A stretch of 64,000 bases of DNA from Tropicimonas sediminicola (GTDB lineage Bacteria > Pseudomonadota > Alphaproteobacteria > Rhodobacterales > Rhodobacteraceae): the NCBI RefSeq assembly GCF_900188335.1, contig NZ_FZOY01000001.1:850592-914591 (forward strand). Direction: 5' to 3'. Under the pieces are notes generated by a model. It was not told where the DNA came from. It was given only the letters and a program-made list of their open reading frames with translations, and searched no databases. Shown piece by piece: positions 63,077 to 64,000 of this stretch; the first letter of the stretch is position 1; the number at the start of each line of letters is the position of its first letter. Made by a program: the position numbers and the translations under genes.

Positions 63077-63334
63077 ATGAGTGAATCAAAAGTTCTCTTC
63101 GATGAATTGTCTGGCAGGTTGCTTGCGCACCGAGTTTTTATGCAGCGCCTAGTAGCAAGACTGTCCAGCGTCAAAGAGTTCCAATCGATGGGGTTGGAAT
63201 CTGATTTGACAAAGTTGGAATCCACAATAGCGGAGCAGATGGAGTCATCCGGGTTGCCAAAGGAATTAGTTGAGGCGTGCGAGGATGAATTGGGGATGAT
63301 TGTGAAGTCGGTTCATGCTGGCAGAGTTGGCTAG
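63077..63334 (+). CDS. Small protein of unknown function at the edge of the phage-like region
   Basis: 85 residues from an ATG at 63077 with AAGG at 63063-63066. Helical and acidic (SGRLLAHRVFMQRLVARL; DLTKLESTIAEQMESSG; VEACEDELGMIVKSV), more protein-like than the opposing minus frame (62965-63225). It runs opposite to the HNH gene set. No family recognised. Confidence 0.5.
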   Translation: MSESKVLFDELSGRLLAHRVFMQRLVARLSSVKEFQSMGLESDLTKLESTIAEQMESSGLPKELVEACEDELGMIVKSVHAGRVG

Positions 63335-63360
63335 AAAGCGCATGTCTGGCCAAGAGGTCT

Positions 63361-63658
63361 GTCTCTCTTATTATGGGTGACGACGCTTCTACGGCTGAAA
63401 GTCTTGTGTCTCTCTTATTATGGGTGTCCACGCTTTTCCAACTTGGGTGGGTTGAAGGCGAACCCAGGGTGAACCCTAGGCCGCCCTCTTACTATGGGTG
63501 TCCACGCTTTCATCGTGTCCCCGAACCAATCGGTTGCTCGAAGGGACAGAGGTTAGGTTGGTGCGTCTTAAGCGAAACGGGTATTCATCCCCGAGGTTGT
63601 ACCAAGGGTGTACCGAGGGTCTCCCGTCTTCTCTCTTATTATGGGTGTCCACGCTTTT
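63361..63658 (-). repeat. Four dispersed SP6-promoter-like repeats
   Basis: Copies at 63361-63388, 63408-63437, 63486-63510 and 63631-63658 share CTCTTATTATGGGTGTCCACGC or a close variant, spaced 47, 74 and 147 bases apart. On the minus strand they read GTGGACACCCATAATAAGAG, which resembles the SP6 promoter (GTGACACTATAGAAG) in order and base content. They point toward the leftward phage-like genes. Function as phage RNA polymerase promoters is an inference. Confidence 0.5.
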
Positions 63659-64000
63659 GAAGCCAAACCCTTCACCATCGTCAATGGTCCCATCCTCGCC
63701 AATTTCACCCGTGGGTGGTTCTGGTGCTATCCCTCGGACCACCTCAACAACATGGGCCTTCCAAGGAGACCAAAGACAATAGCGATTGGCTGCTTGGGAA
63801 ATGGTGCAGTAGGACGCAGGAGACCTCCGATAGAACAGATACTTTTCCTCGGGGTTCGGTCGGTAAAGTTGTGGGGTGGTCAGTATGTCTCGGACTATTG
63901 GTGAATGAACTGGCCCCCATTTCGACCGGACACCTGGGCTTGACCCAGGAGGCTTAGGGATAGCCCTGAGCACATGCTTATGTCTGAGATTGAAATCATC
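63659..64000. other. Right edge, no recognisable gene
   Basis: Frames cross this stretch on both strands (for example minus to 63476), but all run through the repeats and show no family. A CCTGGG-TCAAG-CCCAGG hairpin occurs near 63935-63952. Confidence 0.35.

Larger units (their letters stand above)
59900..64000. mobile_element. Podovirus-like element or remnant, right end open
   Basis: Five tightly packed leftward genes with an HNH endonuclease, a zinc-cluster protein and a possible small terminase, less GC-biased codons, and four SP6-promoter-like repeats distinguish this stretch from the rest. No integrase, capsid or polymerase is in view; the element probably continues to the right. Its left edge is somewhere between 59300 and 60100. 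Confidence 0.5.

Noticed and set aside
62965..63225. Minus-strand frame overlapping the HNH gene start and the plus-strand 85-residue gene
   Set aside because: No ribosome site, composition not protein-like, and better candidates exist on both sides.
63361..63658. Four dispersed repeats as a CRISPR array
   Set aside because: Spacing is irregular (47, 74, 147 bases), one copy is shortened, and the intervals are not spacer-like.
1..64000. tRNA or rRNA genes as integration sites
   Set aside because: I scanned for T-arm-like GGTTCGAATCC and found only coding matches; none could be folded as a tRNA.

Overview
The window is chromosome-like DNA of a high-GC alphaproteobacterium, most likely a marine Rhodobacterales (Roseobacter-group) species. 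The reasons are the two TAXI-type TRAP transporters, several complete ABC uptake operons, RTX/type I-secreted proteins built from 57-residue repeats, and strong G/C preference at third codon positions. No rRNA, tRNA or CRISPR array was seen. Almost all of it is accessory catabolic and transport DNA: uptake system, regulator and enzymes repeated as modules.

Layout. 1-1889: 3'-truncated secreted nuclease. 2094-6506: leftward gabD, a class III aminotransferase and gabT. 6735-18175: a rightward set divergent from gabT, with an XRE-cupin regulator, a TAXI-TRAP transporter, a UspA protein, a nitrilase-superfamily amidase, a 920-residue Orn/Lys/Arg decarboxylase, an ATP-grasp ligase and a C45 self-processing hydrolase. 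I read these as one catabolic unit for an amino acid or amide that ends in a GABA-like intermediate. 18217-25492: leftward operon of a creatininase-family hydrolase, adenine deaminase and a BMP-type (nucleoside/purine-like) ABC transporter. 26252-35760: frameshifted LysR gene, then two ring-opening amidohydrolases (barbiturase/cyanuric acid hydrolase family) enclosing a flavin monooxygenase and an NMT1/SsuA-like ABC transporter, followed by an amidase and a BASS carrier. This looks like a complete oxidative ring-cleavage pathway for a pyrimidine- or triazine-like heterocycle.

35886-36070 is an eroded IS3-type OrfA. 36265-38995 holds a cysteine-cluster protein, a PepSY membrane protein and a small exported protein. 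39624-43759 holds the oddest gene: an AraC-type regulator fused in frame to a whole acetamidase/formamidase, divergent from a separate Tat-exported acetamidase/formamidase. 43924-50717 is a LacI-controlled sugar-type ABC operon. Its binding-protein gene carries an in-frame amber codon, and two nearly identical LacI-type operators are present, one of them inside the signal-peptide codons. 51145-53700 encodes a large RTX protein. 54275-59302 holds an NSS transporter, a small BacA/prephenate-dehydratase-like protein, and a second TAXI-TRAP pair.

From about 59900 to the right edge the DNA changes character. Codon use is less GC-biased, the leftward genes are short and phage-like (a zinc-cluster protein, an HNH endonuclease, a possible small terminase), and four copies of an approximately 28-bp SP6-promoter-like repeat occur at irregular spacing. 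This looks like the end of an integrated podovirus-like element or a remnant of one. Function names rest on motifs read by eye; no database search was run.
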